Under the pieces are notes generated by a model, which ran no database searches, was not told where the DNA came from, and saw only the letters and a list, made by a program, of their open reading frames with translations. DNA of 64,000 nucleotides from positions 186,001 through 250,000 of the forward strand of contig NZ_JAMOIL010000001.1 in assembly GCF_023656415.1 (NCBI RefSeq). The letters run 5' to 3'. Numbering within the stretch: the first letter of the stretch is position 1; each line of letters opens with the position of its first letter. The DNA is from Nocardioides bruguierae (GTDB lineage: Bacteria > Actinomycetota > Actinomycetes > Propionibacteriales > Nocardioidaceae). Both the position numbers and the translations under genes were made by a program. Of the stretch, positions 7,421-18,507 are shown in pieces.

Positions 7421-8770
7421 GTGAGCTCCGCCGCCGTCGTCCCGCCCGCCGACCCGGCCCCTCTGCGTCGTGCCCTGCTCGTGTGGGGCATCGGGCTCGC
7501 GGTCTACCTGCTGGCGATCTTCCACCGCACGTCCCTGGCCGTGGCCGGCCTGGAGGCGACCGACCGGTTCGGCATCACCGCCAGCCAGCTGGCGACGTTC
7601 ACCATGCTCCAGCTGCTGGTCTACGCGGGCATGCAGGTGCCGGTGGGCCTGCTGGTGGACCGGTTCGGCCCCCGGGCCGTGATGCTCACGGGCGTCGTGG
7701 TCCTCTCCGCAGCGCAGGTGGGCTTCGCGCTCGCCGAGTCCTACGGGGTGGCGCTGGTGGCACGCACCTTCGTCGGCATGGGTGACGCCATGACGTGGAT
7801 CTGCCTCCTGCGGCTGGTCAACCGCTGGTTCGGGCCACGCCGGGTGCCCGTGGCCACGCAGCTGTCCGGCGTGATCGGCCAGCTGGGTGCCATCGCGGCT
7901 GCGGCCCCGATGACCTGGGCCCTCGGGACGGTCGGCTGGACGACGGCGTACCTGGTGACCGCCTCGCTCGGCCTGCTGGTCGGGCTCGGGGTGCTCCTCG
8001 GCGTCCGCGACTCACCGGCCGCGCGGACGGTGCGGGGCGACGCCCTCTCGCTGGGGCGCGTCCGCTCCCTGCTGGCCTCCGCGTGGTCCCACCCCGGCAC
8101 CCGGCTGGGCTTCTGGTCGCACTTCGTCACCCAGTTCTCGGCCACCACGATGGCGCTGCTGTGGGGGTACCCGTTCTTCGTCCAGGGCGAGCACCGGACC
8201 CCGGCACAGGCGAACCTGCTGCTCACGCTGATCGTGGTGGCCTTCATGTACTCCGGGCCGGTCCTGGGCCGCCTCGTCGCCCGGCACCCGTGGCACCGGT
8301 CCTCGATGGTCCTGGTGATCGTCTCGGCCATCGTCACCGTCTGGACCGCCGTCCTGCTGTGGCCGGGCGACGCCCCGCTGTGGCTGCTGGTGCTGCTCAC
8401 GCAGGTCGTCGGTGTGGGCGGGCCCGCGTCCCTCATCGGCTTCGACCTGGCCCGCACCTCCAACCCGGGGGAGCGGCAGGGCTCCGCGTCCGGCCTGGTC
8501 AACCAGGGCGGGTTCGTGGCGAGCCTGGTGCTGGTGGCGGCGATCGGCCTCATCCTCGACTGGCGGACCCCCGCCGGCTCCACCGACTACGACGCCTCGG
8601 CGTTCCGCTGGGCCATGAGCTTCCAGTACGTGCTGTGGGGCCTGGGCCTCACGCAGGTCTACCGGCTGCGGCAGAGGACACGCCGCTACCTCACCGACCT
8701 CGCGCTGCGCGGCGGTGTGGAGGGGAACGCCGTGCCGGGGGCCCAGGAACGGGCCCAGGACCGGGGCTAG
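7421..8770 (+). CDS. MFS transporter, nitrate/sugar-phosphate-like subgroup
   Basis: The 449-residue protein has twelve predicted TM helices. The loop after helix 2 (VPVGLLVDRFGPR) matches the MFS signature GxLaDrxGrR. The GTG at 7421 follows GGGGGAGC with a suitable spacing; the ATG at 7413 is out of frame. Helix pattern and motif support a proton-linked symporter or exporter, but the substrate cannot be told. It begins just after the broken wHTH fragment and ends with a 4-nt convergent overlap with the DUF1707 gene. Confidence 0.88.
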   Translation: MSSAAVVPPADPAPLRRALLVWGIGLAVYLLAIFHRTSLAVAGLEATDRFGITASQLATFTMLQLLVYAGMQVPVGLLVDRFGPRAVMLTGVVVLSAAQVGFALAESYGVALVARTFVGMGDAMTWICLLRLVNRWFGPRRVPVATQLSGVIGQLGAIAAAAPMTWALGTVGWTTAYLVTASLGLLVGLGVLLGVRDSPAARTVRGDALSLGRVRSLLASAWSHPGTRLGFWSHFVTQFSATTMALLWGYPFFVQGEHRTPAQANLLLTLIVVAFMYSGPVLGRLVARHPWHRSSMVLVIVSAIVTVWTAVLLWPGDAPLWLLVLLTQVVGVGGPASLIGFDLARTSNPGERQGSASGLVNQGGFVASLVLVAAIGLILDWRTPAGSTDYDASAFRWAMSFQYVLWGLGLTQVYRLRQRTRRYLTDLALRGGVEGNAVPGAQERAQDRG

Positions 8771-9468
8771 CGCCGCCCGTCGGGGCCGCGGCCCTGCTGT
8801 CGTCGCCCGTCGAGGCGCTCGTTCACGCGGCGCAGCACGTCCGCCTCGAGCGCGCGGGCGGCCTCGCCCGCCTTCCGCTTGGCGGCGTCCCGCGCCGCGC
8901 GCAGAGTCTCCTCGCCACTCGGCGCCCGGGTCCGGCTGCGGGCCAGCTCCTTGGCCCGGCGGCGCTCCAGCTTCTCCCGCTCGGAGGCCACGATCTCGTC
9001 GCGCGTGAGGAGCACGCGGAGCAGGTTGGCGAGGGTCGCGGCCATGACGATCAGCGGCCACGGGAAGGAGGCGTGCCCGTCGCTGGCCAGGTAGACCGCG
9101 CCCCAGATGGCCCAGGTGATCAAGGAGGGCGCCAGGACGCCCACCAGCGCCGAGGACCGCTGCCGCCGCCACGCGCGCTCGGCCTCCGCCTGGATCTCGG
9201 AGCGGGTGCCGGGGGCCAGCGTCGGCACCGGCACGGCGCGGGCGTCGGGCACGAGGTCGAGCAGGAGCGAGGCCAGGTCGCCCAGGGTGCGGGCCGTCTG
9301 GGCCACCTCGACCCGCTCGGCGCGCTCGACGGTGTCCAGGCGCCCCTCCGCGTAGGCCTCGTCCAGGAGGCTGCACGTCACCGCGCGGTCGTGGTCCGCG
9401 GCGCGCAGGTGCGCGTGCGCGGGGTCGCGCGGGTCCAGCGCGAAGGAGGACCAGACGAAGGCGTCCAC
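8767..9468 (-). CDS. DUF1707 and 2TM domain protein
   Basis: The 233-residue product begins with a DUF1707 SHOCT-like domain (LRAADHDRAVTCSLLDEAYAEG, quoted only in part by position 22-43). This is a small helical domain common at the N-terminus of actinobacterial membrane proteins. A 2TM hairpin follows (about 115-150, WAIWGAVY and FPWPLIVMAA). The C-terminal 80 residues are a highly charged Arg/Glu coiled coil. Function is unknown; a cytoplasm-facing membrane scaffold or regulator is possible. It begins with GTG and has TACGCT exactly 6 nt upstream, predicting a leaderless transcript divergent from the next histidine kinase gene. Confidence 0.8.
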   Translation of the reverse strand: MDAFVWSSFALDPRDPAHAHLRAADHDRAVTCSLLDEAYAEGRLDTVERAERVEVAQTARTLGDLASLLLDLVPDARAVPVPTLAPGTRSEIQAEAERAWRRQRSSALVGVLAPSLITWAIWGAVYLASDGHASFPWPLIVMAATLANLLRVLLTRDEIVASEREKLERRRAKELARSRTRAPSGEETLRAARDAAKRKAGEAARALEADVLRRVNERLDGRRQQGRGPDGRR

Positions 9469-9474
9469 GCGGCC

Positions 9475-9480
9475 AGCGTA
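9475..9480 (-). promoter_or_regulatory. -10 element TACGCT, leaderless start of DUF1707 gene
   Basis: TACGCT on the minus strand lies 6 nt before GTG 9468, so transcription should begin at or next to the start codon. No Shine-Dalgarno sequence is present. Confidence 0.55.
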
Positions 9481-9589
9481 ACGGCCTGACGGGCAGCTCC
9501 CGGGGCGCCGGTCGAGACCGCACGTGACGTGTGCCGCGCCCGGCAGGGTGGCCCGGGCGGTTCTGCCGCGCGGGCGGGGTGGACGGGCC

Positions 9590-9595
9590 TATGGT
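9590..9595 (+). promoter_or_regulatory. -10 element TATGGT, leaderless start of PAS kinase gene
   Basis: TATGGT is followed by 6 nt and then GTG 9602, which is also where the PAS-kinase homology begins. No ribosome-binding site can fit. Confidence 0.6.
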
Positions 9596-9601
9596 TCGGG
9601 G

Positions 9602-10654
9602 GTGCACGACGAGACGGCCCTGCCCTCGCTGGAGCGCCTCGACTGGGCCGCCCAGATCAAGGACTACGCGATCATCACCCTGGACCCCCGCGGGCTGGTG
9701 ACGTCGTGGAACGAGGGCGCCGTGCTGGTGAAGGGGTGGAGCGCGCCGGAGATCATCGGCCGGTCCTTCGAGACCTTCTACCCGCCGGAGGACGTGGCCG
9801 CCGGGCTGCCGCACCAGCTGCTGGCCCTGGCTCTGGCCGAGGGCCGCACGGAGCACCTGGGGTGGCGCGTGCGGCGCGACGGCACCCGGTTCTGGGGCGA
9901 CGTGGTGATCACCGCCGTCCATGACGACAACGGGCAGCACACCGGCTTCGTCAAGGTGACCCGTGACCTCACCGAGCAGCGGGCGGTCGAGCGTGCGCGC
10001 GAGACCTTCATCGCCGGCCTGGGTCACGACTTCCGCAGCCCCCTGACCAGCATCGAGGGCTACGCCCAGCTGCTCGCCTCCGACCTCGACGACCCGGTGC
10101 TCGTCGACTTCGCCCAGCGCATCCGCTCCAACGCGAAGCGGGTGATGGGGATGGTCGAGCAGCTGGTCGAGCAGGCCAAGCTCCGGACCGGAACGGTCGA
10201 GATCGAACCGGAGCCCGTCGACCTCGGCGCCTTCCTCCCGGCGCTGGTGGGAGACCTCGGGGGCGTGCTGCGCACGCACGAGGTCGTGGTGGAGCCGTGC
10301 GAGGGCGTCTACGTGCTCGCCGACCCCGACGCGCTGCGCCGGGTCCTCACCAACGTCCTGACCAACGCCGCGAAGTACAGCCCCCGCGGCTCGCGGGTCG
10401 ACGTCGTCGTGACGCCCGCGGCCGAGGCGATGGTGGACGTGGTCGTCGCCGACCGGGGCCGCGGGATCGCGGAGGACGACCGGGAGGCCGTGTTCGGCGA
10501 GTTCGAGCGCGGCACCCGCGCGGAGCGCGACGGCGGCTTCGGTCTGGGCCTCGCCGTCGTGCGTCAGCTGTGCGAGCTGATGGGCGGTACGGCTCGTGCG
10601 GACGCCGGCCGACACGGCGGCACCGACCTGATCGTCACCCTCCCCGCGGTGTGA
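9602..10654 (+). CDS. PAS-domain sensor histidine kinase (soluble)
   Basis: The 350-residue product has a PAS domain (about 18-128, with WNEGAVLVKGWSAPEIIG and the PAC segment GFVKVTRDLTEQ). A HisKA domain follows with phospho-acceptor His about 142 in GHDFRSPLTS, then a HATPase_c domain with N box LTNAAKYSP, G1 DRGRGI and G2 GFGLGL. There are no TM segments, so it senses a cytoplasmic cue. I chose GTG 9602 over a longer frame from 9524 because the upstream 26 residues are unlike PAS sequence and a -10 hexamer sits 6 nt before the GTG. It has no adjacent response regulator of its own; the nearest is at 14858. Confidence 0.88.
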   Translation: MHDETALPSLERLDWAAQIKDYAIITLDPRGLVTSWNEGAVLVKGWSAPEIIGRSFETFYPPEDVAAGLPHQLLALALAEGRTEHLGWRVRRDGTRFWGDVVITAVHDDNGQHTGFVKVTRDLTEQRAVERARETFIAGLGHDFRSPLTSIEGYAQLLASDLDDPVLVDFAQRIRSNAKRVMGMVEQLVEQAKLRTGTVEIEPEPVDLGAFLPALVGDLGGVLRTHEVVVEPCEGVYVLADPDALRRVLTNVLTNAAKYSPRGSRVDVVVTPAAEAMVDVVVADRGRGIAEDDREAVFGEFERGTRAERDGGFGLGLAVVRQLCELMGGTARADAGRHGGTDLIVTLPAV

Positions 10655-10693
10655 GGAGACCCACCGCCTCCCACCAGCTGTCCTACCAGTGAG

Positions 10694-10722
10694 TAGGGTC
10701 CGGGGGACGAGGCCGTCGTCCC
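10694..10722 (+). promoter_or_regulatory. TAGGGT -10 element and leader hairpin before the GT4 operon
   Basis: TAGGGT (10694-10699) is a good -10. The expected start point near 10706 falls in a perfect 7-bp hairpin, GGGACGA (704-710) with TCGTCCC (716-722) around a 5-nt loop. The hairpin could instead serve as a terminator of the upstream kinase gene. The leader to GTG 10763 would be about 57 nt with an AGGAGG site. Confidence 0.45.
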
Positions 10723-10762
10723 GGACGGCGGTGAACGGCCGTGGGCCGAGGAGGAGGTGAGC

Positions 10763-12211
10763 GTGCGCGTCGCGCTGCTGTCGTACCGCTCCCTCCCGCA
10801 CGGAGGCGGCCAGGGCGTCTACGTACGACACCTCAGCCGGGCGCTCGCTCGCGCCGGGCACACCGTGGAGGTCTTCTCCGGGCAGCCCTACCCCGTCCTC
10901 GACGACCTGCCCGGCGGCGAGGCCCCGGACGCACGAACGCTGCCGGAAGGGTCCGGGAGCATCACGCTGACCCCGGTCCCGAGCCTCGACCTCTACCGCG
11001 AGCCGGACCCGTTCCGCACACCGCGGCTCGGTGAGCTGCGCGACCTCGTGGACGTCGAGGAGGTGCTCACCATGCGGGCGGGCGGCTTCCCCGAGCCGCG
11101 CACGTTCTCCCTGCGGGTGGCGCGGATGCTGGCCGAGCGTGCCGACGAGTTCGACGTCGTCCACGACAACCAGACGCTCGGGGCGGGGCTGCTCGACGTC
11201 GAGCGGGTGCTCCCGGTCGTGACCACGGTGCACCACCCGATCACCGTGGACCGCCGCGTCGAGATCGCCGCGGCCCCCCGGCTGCGCGAGGGCAGCCTGC
11301 GCCGCCTGAGCCTGCGCCGCTGGTACGGCTTCCTCGGCATGCAGGCCCGGGTGGCCCGCGCCTCCCGCGTGCTCGTGTGCCCCTCCGAGGCCGCGGCCGC
11401 CGACGTCGTCCGCGAGTTCGGCGTCGACCCCGCCCGGGTGCGGGTGGTGCCGCTGGGGGTGGAGGAGCACTTCGTGCCGCCGGCGCAGCCGCGGGTCCCC
11501 GGCCGCATCGTGGCCCTGGCCAGCGCGGACGCCCCCATGAAGGGGGTGGCGACCCTGCTGCGCGCCGTGGCCGGCCTGCGCGAGTCCGGGCGCGAGGTCG
11601 AGCTGGTGCTGGTCTGCCGTCCCCGCCCGGGCGGTCCCACCGAGCGGCTCGTCGCCGAGCTCGACCTGGGTGACAGCGTCCGGTTCGTCCACGGTCTGGA
11701 CGTCGAGGACCTGGTGGCACTGATGGGGTCGGCCGAGGTCGGCTGCGTGCCCTCGCTCTACGAGGGCTTCTCCCTGCCCACGGCCGAGCTGATGGCGTGC
11801 GCGACCCCGCTGGTCGTCTCCGCCGCCGGTGCCATCCCCGAGGTGGTCGGCCCCGACGGCCTCTGCGCCGACCAGGTGCCGCCCGGCGACGAGGCCGCCC
11901 TGGAGAAGGCGCTCGCCCGCCTGCTGGACGACCCGGACCGGCGCGCGCGCTACGGCACCGCCGCCCGCGAGCGGGCCCGGTCCCTGTTCACGTGGGAGGC
12001 CGTGGCGGAGCGGACGGCGGCGGTGCACGCCGAGACGGTCGCCGCCTGGCACGCCGCCCCGCCGCGTCCTGGCCGACGCTCGCGCGCCCTGGTGCCCACT
12101 CGCCTCACCGCGGCCCCCGCCGCGCCACCGCTCGGGCCGCCCGGCACCGGCGGCGTCCCGTCCGACCCCCTGCCCGCACCGCTCCAGGAGGACCTCCGTG
12201 CTGACCGTTGA
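10763..12211 (+). CDS. GT4-family (GT-B fold) glycosyltransferase
   Basis: The product of about 482 residues shows the GT1/GT4 Rossmann start (VRVALLSYRSLPHGGGQGVYV) and the C-terminal nucleotide-sugar site GFSLPTAELMACATPLV (an E-x7-E motif). This fits retaining transfer of a hexose from NDP-sugar or GDP-mannose, acceptor unknown. I prefer GTG 10763 to GTG 10757 because AGGAGG at 10750-10756 has proper spacing only to the former. The last 45 residues are a Pro/Ala-rich tail. It leads an overlapping three-gene operon (GT4, methyltransferase, toroid protein). Confidence 0.86.
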   Translation: MRVALLSYRSLPHGGGQGVYVRHLSRALARAGHTVEVFSGQPYPVLDDLPGGEAPDARTLPEGSGSITLTPVPSLDLYREPDPFRTPRLGELRDLVDVEEVLTMRAGGFPEPRTFSLRVARMLAERADEFDVVHDNQTLGAGLLDVERVLPVVTTVHHPITVDRRVEIAAAPRLREGSLRRLSLRRWYGFLGMQARVARASRVLVCPSEAAAADVVREFGVDPARVRVVPLGVEEHFVPPAQPRVPGRIVALASADAPMKGVATLLRAVAGLRESGREVELVLVCRPRPGGPTERLVAELDLGDSVRFVHGLDVEDLVALMGSAEVGCVPSLYEGFSLPTAELMACATPLVVSAAGAIPEVVGPDGLCADQVPPGDEAALEKALARLLDDPDRRARYGTAARERARSLFTWEAVAERTAAVHAETVAAWHAAPPRPGRRSRALVPTRLTAAPAAPPLGPPGTGGVPSDPLPAPLQEDLRADR

Positions 12212-12917
12212 CTTCGACCGCCTCGGCCTGGTGCCCGGCGACCGGCTGCTCGACATGGGCGCCGGGGCCGGCCGGCACGCCTTCGAGGCCTACCGACGCG
12301 GCGCCGACGTCGTCGCCCTGGACCGCGACGCCGCCGAGCTGCGTGGCGTCGAGGAGCTGTTCGGTGCCATGCGGTTGGAGGGGCAGGTGCCCGAGGATGC
12401 GGCGGCCCGTGTCGTCGAGGGCGACGCCCTGGCCCTGCCCTTCGCCGACGGCGAGTTCGACCGGGTCGTCGCCGCCGAGGTGCTCGAGCACCTGCCGGCC
12501 GACATCGCCGCCATCGACGAGCTCGTCCGCGTGCTGCGTCCCGGCGGCACCATGGCCGTCTCGGTGCCCCGGTGGTTCCCGGAGATCGTGAGCTGGCGGC
12601 TCTCGGAGGAGTACCACACGGTCGAGGGCGGACACATCCGGATCTACACCGACGCCGAGCTGGTCGCGAAGCTCACCGGCGCCGGCCTCGTGGTCGAGGG
12701 CACGGGGTACGCCCACGGCCTGCACAGCCCCTACTGGTGGCTCAAGTGCGCGGTCGGCGTGGACAACGACACGCACCCGCTGGTGCGCGCCTACCACCGG
12801 CTCCTGGTCTGGGAGATCACCGACGCCCCGCGCGTGCTGCGCTGGGCCGGCCGGGTGCTGGACCCGCTGATCGGCAAGAGCCTGGTGGTCTACCTGCGCA
12901 AGCCCGAGGTGCCGTGA
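12198..12917 (+). CDS. Class I SAM-dependent methyltransferase
   Basis: The 239-residue protein contains the Methyltransf_11 fold: motif I LLDMGAGAGRHA, acidic motif II VVALDRD, motif III EGDALALPFADGEFDRVV and the post-motif LRPGGTMAVSVP. The C-terminal part (WWLKCAVGV and following) is not a standard small-molecule methyltransferase tail and is aromatic-rich. GTG 12198 has AGGAGG 6 nt upstream and overlaps the GT4 gene by 14 nt; its stop overlaps the next start as GTGA. Co-translation with a glycosyltransferase suggests methylation of a glycolipid or sugar, which is an inference. Confidence 0.86.
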   Translation: MLTVDFDRLGLVPGDRLLDMGAGAGRHAFEAYRRGADVVALDRDAAELRGVEELFGAMRLEGQVPEDAAARVVEGDALALPFADGEFDRVVAAEVLEHLPADIAAIDELVRVLRPGGTMAVSVPRWFPEIVSWRLSEEYHTVEGGHIRIYTDAELVAKLTGAGLVVEGTGYAHGLHSPYWWLKCAVGVDNDTHPLVRAYHRLLVWEITDAPRVLRWAGRVLDPLIGKSLVVYLRKPEVP

Positions 12918-14005
12918 GGGTCCCGAGCCTGCCGGGCGTCCTGACGGTCGCGGAGGTCGAGCGGACGGCGGCGTCGCTGGCGTCCATGCAGGAGCCGGAC
13001 GGCGCGGTGCCGTTCACCACCGGCCAGCACGCCGACGCCTGGAACCACGTCGAGGCGGCGATGGCGCTGCTCGTCGGCGGCCGGGTCGCCGAGGCGGAGG
13101 CCGCCTACGACTGGGTGCTGCGGCTCCAGCGGCCGGACGGCTCCCTGCCCATGCGCGTCGAGCGCGGCGAGGTCACCGACGCGCGCGGCGAGGTGAACAT
13201 CTCCGCCTACCTCGCCGTCGGGGTGCTGCACCACTGGCAGGTGCGCGGCGACTCCTCCCTCGTGGAGCGCTGCTGGCCCACCGTGGCCCGTGCCCTGGAC
13301 TGGGTGGTGGCCCAGCAGGCCGACTGGGGCGGCCTGACCTGGACGCCCACCGAGGAGGGTGCACTGCTCGCGGGCTCCTCCAGCGTCTACCAGTCGCTGC
13401 GCGCCGGCCTGGCCCTGCTGGACCTCGTCCAGGACTCCACTCCCGGTCGACGCGAGCGCTGGGAGGCCGCGACCGGACGTCTCGGCCACGCGGTGCGGCA
13501 CCACCGCGACCGGTTCCTGGACAAGTCCACCTACTCGATGGACTGGTACTACCCGGTGCTCGGCGGTGCGGTGCGCGGCGCCGAGGCACAGGCGCTCCTG
13601 GCGACCCGCTGGGACGACTTCGTGCGGCCCGGCCTCGGCATCCGCTGTGTCGACACCAACCCCTGGGTCACCGGCGCCGAGACCGCCGAGCTCGTCATGG
13701 CGCTGGACGCCGTGGGCGCCCACGAGGACGCGCACCGCCTGCTGGCCGACGTCCAGCACCTGCGCGCGGAGGACGGCGGGTACTGGACCGGCTGGGTCTA
13801 CGGCGACGACGTCGTCTGGCCGCAGGAGCGCACCACCTACACCGCCGCCGCCGTCGTCCTCGCGGTCGACGCCCTCGCCGCCCGGCACGGCACCGGCACG
13901 GGCGGGTCGGGGATCATGCGCGGCGAGGGCCTCGCCCCGCACCCGCCCGAGACCGGGCTGCGGTGCGGCTGCCCCGACGCCCTCCCGATCTCCCCGGAGG
14001 CGTAG
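12914..14005 (+). CDS. Prenyltransferase/squalene-cyclase-like alpha-toroid protein
   Basis: The 363-residue product is built of repeated helical hairpins with QEPDGAVP and QRPDGSLP, the turn motifs of alpha/alpha toroids (prenyltransferase and terpene cyclase type, also seen in some glycosidases). I see no DxDD cyclase motif, so cyclase activity is doubtful. Its C-terminus has RCGCPDALPI, a possible metal or lipid site. The start GTG 12914 overlaps the methyltransferase stop as GTGA. Operon context with GT4 and methyltransferase genes suggests a lipid-linked glycan or polyprenyl substrate, an inference. Confidence 0.75.
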   Translation: MRVPSLPGVLTVAEVERTAASLASMQEPDGAVPFTTGQHADAWNHVEAAMALLVGGRVAEAEAAYDWVLRLQRPDGSLPMRVERGEVTDARGEVNISAYLAVGVLHHWQVRGDSSLVERCWPTVARALDWVVAQQADWGGLTWTPTEEGALLAGSSSVYQSLRAGLALLDLVQDSTPGRRERWEAATGRLGHAVRHHRDRFLDKSTYSMDWYYPVLGGAVRGAEAQALLATRWDDFVRPGLGIRCVDTNPWVTGAETAELVMALDAVGAHEDAHRLLADVQHLRAEDGGYWTGWVYGDDVVWPQERTTYTAAAVVLAVDALAARHGTGTGGSGIMRGEGLAPHPPETGLRCGCPDALPISPEA

Positions 14006-14008
14006 GGC

Positions 14009-15277
<1,269 letters not shown>

Positions 15278-15284
<7 letters not shown>

Positions 15285-17782
15285 GGGAGCACGATCTCGA
15301 ACGTCGACCCGACTCCGGGCTCGGAGGTCACCTCCACGGCGCCGCCGTGGGCCTGCACGATCGTCTCCACGATGGACAGCCCCAGCCCCGTGCCCTGCAC
15401 GGTGGCCTCCACGGCGTGGTCGCCGCGGAAGAACCGCTCGAACAGCCGGGCGCGGTCCTCGGGCGGGATGCCCAGGCCGGTGTCGGTGACCCGGACGCGG
15501 TCGTGGGCCTCGTCCCGGACGACCTCGACCGTGATCGAGCCGCCGTCGGGTGTGAACTTGACCGCGTTCGTGACCAGGTTGGTCACCGCGCGCTCCATCT
15601 GCTCGGCGTCGAGCCAGGAGGGCACCGGGCTGCCCGGCAGGGCCAGGTCCAGGGTGAGGTCACGGGTGCGACGCATCTCGGACGTCTCCTCCACCGCCGC
15701 GCTCACGCAGTCGCGCAGGTCGGCGGTGGTCAGGTCGAGGTCGTCGCGGCGCGACTCCAGACGGGAGAGCGTGAGGATGTTCTCGATCAGCCCCAGCAGC
15801 CGGCGGCCGCTGCGGTCGATCCGGGCCAAGGACTCCTTCTGCCGCTCCGTCAGCGGGCCGAGGTGCCCCGAGCTCAGCAGCTGGGTGAAGCCCAGCACGC
15901 TGGTCATCGGGGTGCGCAGCTCGTGGCTGACCGAGGAGACGAACTCGTTCTTGGTGCGGTCCAGGTCCTCCAGCCGCTCCACCGCCGCCTGCTCGTGGGC
16001 CAGCGCGGCCCGCATCGACGCCTCCCGCTTGCGCCGGTCCGTGACGTCGTCGGCCACCACGAGGAAGCCCAGCTCGCGGCCGTCGGCGGCCTGGAGCGGA
16101 CGGGTGCGCAGCGTGACGGTGAGGTGGCTGCCGTCGGCCCGCACCCAGGTCCAGTCGCGCCGGTCCGGGCCGTGCGAGCGGGCCGCCCGCAGGAGCACCA
16201 CGTCCGGCTCGTCGGCGCCGGGGTCGAGGTCGGCCAGCGCGTGCGCGATCTCGGCCGGCGGGTGCAGGTCCCGCAGCGGACGTCCGACGAGCACGGCGGC
16301 GCTGACGCCCAGCATCCGCTCGGTGCCGGTGTTGACGTAGGTGAGCCGGCCCTCGCGGTCCGTGCCGACGATGCCGATCTCGGTGGTGCCCCGCAGCAGG
16401 GCCGTGGTGAACTCCCGCTCGTCACCGAGGTCCTGGAGCGCCTGGCGCTCGTCGGTGAGGTCGACGAGCTGGGCCACCACCAGGTGGCCGCCGGCGGTGC
16501 GGCGATCCGCGTCGGCGCCGCGCAGGTAGGACAGGGCCAGGCGGACGGTGCGGACCGGCTCGGTGTCGAGCACCACCTCGTCCTCCCACAGGGGGCTGCC
16601 TCCGGCGGCCATCGTCTCGACGACGGCGGACACCTGAGCCCGGTGCGGGCCCAGCCCGGCCTCCCAGGGTCGGCCGAGCAGGACGCCCTGGGGCGGGCCG
16701 AGCAGCCGAGCGGCGCGCTCGTTGGCCTCGAGCACCACCAGGCCCTGGTCGGTGGGGCGCAGGATCAGCATGCCGATGAGGGACTCCGAGATCCCCCGGC
16801 GGTAGGTCTCGCGGCTGCTCACGGCGTCCTCGATCGCCAGGCGACGCTGCGCCATCGCCATGGCCAGGGGGAGGGCTGCCAGCACGAGGACGACGAGGAA
16901 CAGCTGCACCATCGCGTCCCGGATCTCGGGGTCGCCGACGGGAGACTGCGAGAACGGCCCGCCGCCGGCGCCGGTGAGCAGTGTCACCAGCACGCTCATC
17001 ACGATGACCTCGGCCACCAGCCACCGCACCGGCAGCACCATGGCGCCCCACACCACGAACGGCACGGGCAGGAACGCCAGCGGCAGGACCTGACCGGGCA
17101 GGAACACCAGCGTCGAGCCCAGCGCGGCCAGGACCTGGACGGGTCGCCACCACGCGCTGAGGTTGCCGGGCGCCCGGGAGGGCAGCCGCAGGAACAGGGG
17201 CGCCACGACGAGCAGTGCGGCCGCGTGCGTGGCGGTGACGGTGCGGAACGTGCTGAACGGCGAGCCGTCCGTGAGCGCGGCGACCGCGGTGGCGCCGAGG
17301 GCGGCGGTGAGCAGCGAGGCGGCCAGGGAGGCCACGAGGAGGCGCACCAGGTCCTCGAGGGAGGCGAGCGCCGGCAGCCGCCGACGGCCACCGAGCAGGA
17401 CCGCGAACACCAGGGCCTCGACGGCCTGGATGGGGCCGTAGACCAGGGCGAGGTCCCACGGCCGTCCGCCGAGGAGGTTGGAGAGGAGGCTGACCAGGGC
17501 GATCAGCACCGCCACCAGTGGCCAGCGGCGCGCGGGCGAGAGCAGTAGCGCGGCGGCGGCCATGCCACTGGCCGGCCACCAGGGCGCGACTCGGGCGCCG
17601 GCGGCGGAGAGCTCCACCGCGGCGAGCCCGAGCACGAGCTGCCCGAGGAGCAGGCCCAGCAGGGACCACGTGCCGAGCGAGCGCGGTCCGGGGGCGGGTG
17701 AAGCAGGCACGGGGACATCATGCGGCTCGGACGCCCCGCGGGACGCGGTGAAACGCCCGGGAGCGGGCACGGGGTTCAGCAC
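15278..17782 (-). CDS. MASE1-PAS-PAS membrane sensor histidine kinase
   Basis: The protein has up to 834 residues. A MASE1-type membrane sensor of about eight TM helices (about 38-320, with PWWPASGMAAAALLLSP near its start) is followed by two PAS domains (about 330-445 and 460-585). Then come a HisKA domain with phospho-acceptor His about 622 (SVSHELRTPMTSV) and HATPase_c (N box LVTNAVKFTP, G1 DTGLGIPP, G2 GTGLGLSI). MASE1 is a sensor domain of unknown ligand in bacterial kinases and cyclases. GTG 17782, 4 nt after the stop of the upstream receiver gene, is used here; a GTG near 17710 is an alternative. The two genes form an operon. Confidence 0.87.
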
Positions 17783-17786
17783 GGGT

Positions 17787-18221
17787 TCAGGACACCCCGG
17801 GGTCGGGGTCCGGCTCGCCCTCGTCCGGCGAGCCGGCGCCGGTCATCAGCGCCTCCAGCCGGGCCACGAGGGCGTCCACGTCGAACGGCTTGCGCAGCAC
17901 CGGGACCCCGGCCGCCGCGGCGGCGTCGCGCACCGGCGTGCTGCGGTCGGCGGTGAGGAGCACGGTGCAGCGGGGGCGGCCACCGGGTGCCGCGTCCAGG
18001 GCGCGGACGACCGCGAGGCCGTCGGGCCCCGGCATCGCGAGGTCGAGGACGGCGGCGTCGAAGGAACCCTCGTGGACCGCAGGGGACGCGGACGGGAGCA
18101 GCAGCCCGAGCGCCTCCTCGCCGCTGCCGACGGTCTCGACGCGGTGTCCGCGGTCAGCGAGGACCATCGCCACCAGGGCGCGGAGGTCCTCGTCGTCGTC
18201 GGCGACGAGGATGCGTGCCAC
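17787..18221 (-). CDS. Stand-alone response regulator receiver domain
   Basis: The 144-residue protein is one REC domain with acidic residues at DDDED (8-12), phospho-acceptor Asp about 60 (VLDLAMPG), the LLTAD switch region and conserved Lys in LRKPFDV. A short acidic tail follows and there is no output domain. GTG 18221 has GGAG at a suitable distance. It is co-transcribed with the MASE1-PAS kinase 4 nt downstream, its most likely partner. Confidence 0.88.
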   Translation of the reverse strand: MARILVADDDEDLRALVAMVLADRGHRVETVGSGEEALGLLLPSASPAVHEGSFDAAVLDLAMPGPDGLAVVRALDAAPGGRPRCTVLLTADRSTPVRDAAAAAGVPVLRKPFDVDALVARLEALMTGAGSPDEGEPDPDPGVS

Positions 18222-18494
18222 GCGTGTGCTCCGTCCTGGGGGTCCGTGCTGCCCCGCTCGCTGTCGCGGGCACCCGCGCGTGGGCGGGGCGCGGGGCCCG
18301 GGCGCCGACCCTGCGGACGGCGACCCGGCCCCCTCCGGTCGCCCACCGGGGGGACGTGGAGGGCCGGTGGCACCACGGTCGCTCCCGGGCCGTGAAGGAC
18401 GCCTGAGAAGTCGACCCGTCGCCCGTGAAGATGACGTGAAGGATCGCGGGGACGGATGTCGGGAGTCGTCGGACGCCGGGCACGGTCGTGCGCC

Positions 18495-18500
18495 TAGAGT
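18495..18500 (+). promoter_or_regulatory. -10 element TAGAGT, leaderless start of OmpR-type regulator
   Basis: TAGAGT is followed by 7 nt and ATG 18508. There is no Shine-Dalgarno sequence. Confidence 0.6.
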
Positions 18501-18507
18501 GGCGGCC

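Noticed and set aside
8012..12256. A 1414-codon minus-strand open frame
   Set aside because: It runs antisense to the MFS, PAS-kinase and GT4 genes, has no domain signature and is rich in Gly/Arg/His, as expected for a shadow frame in high-GC DNA.
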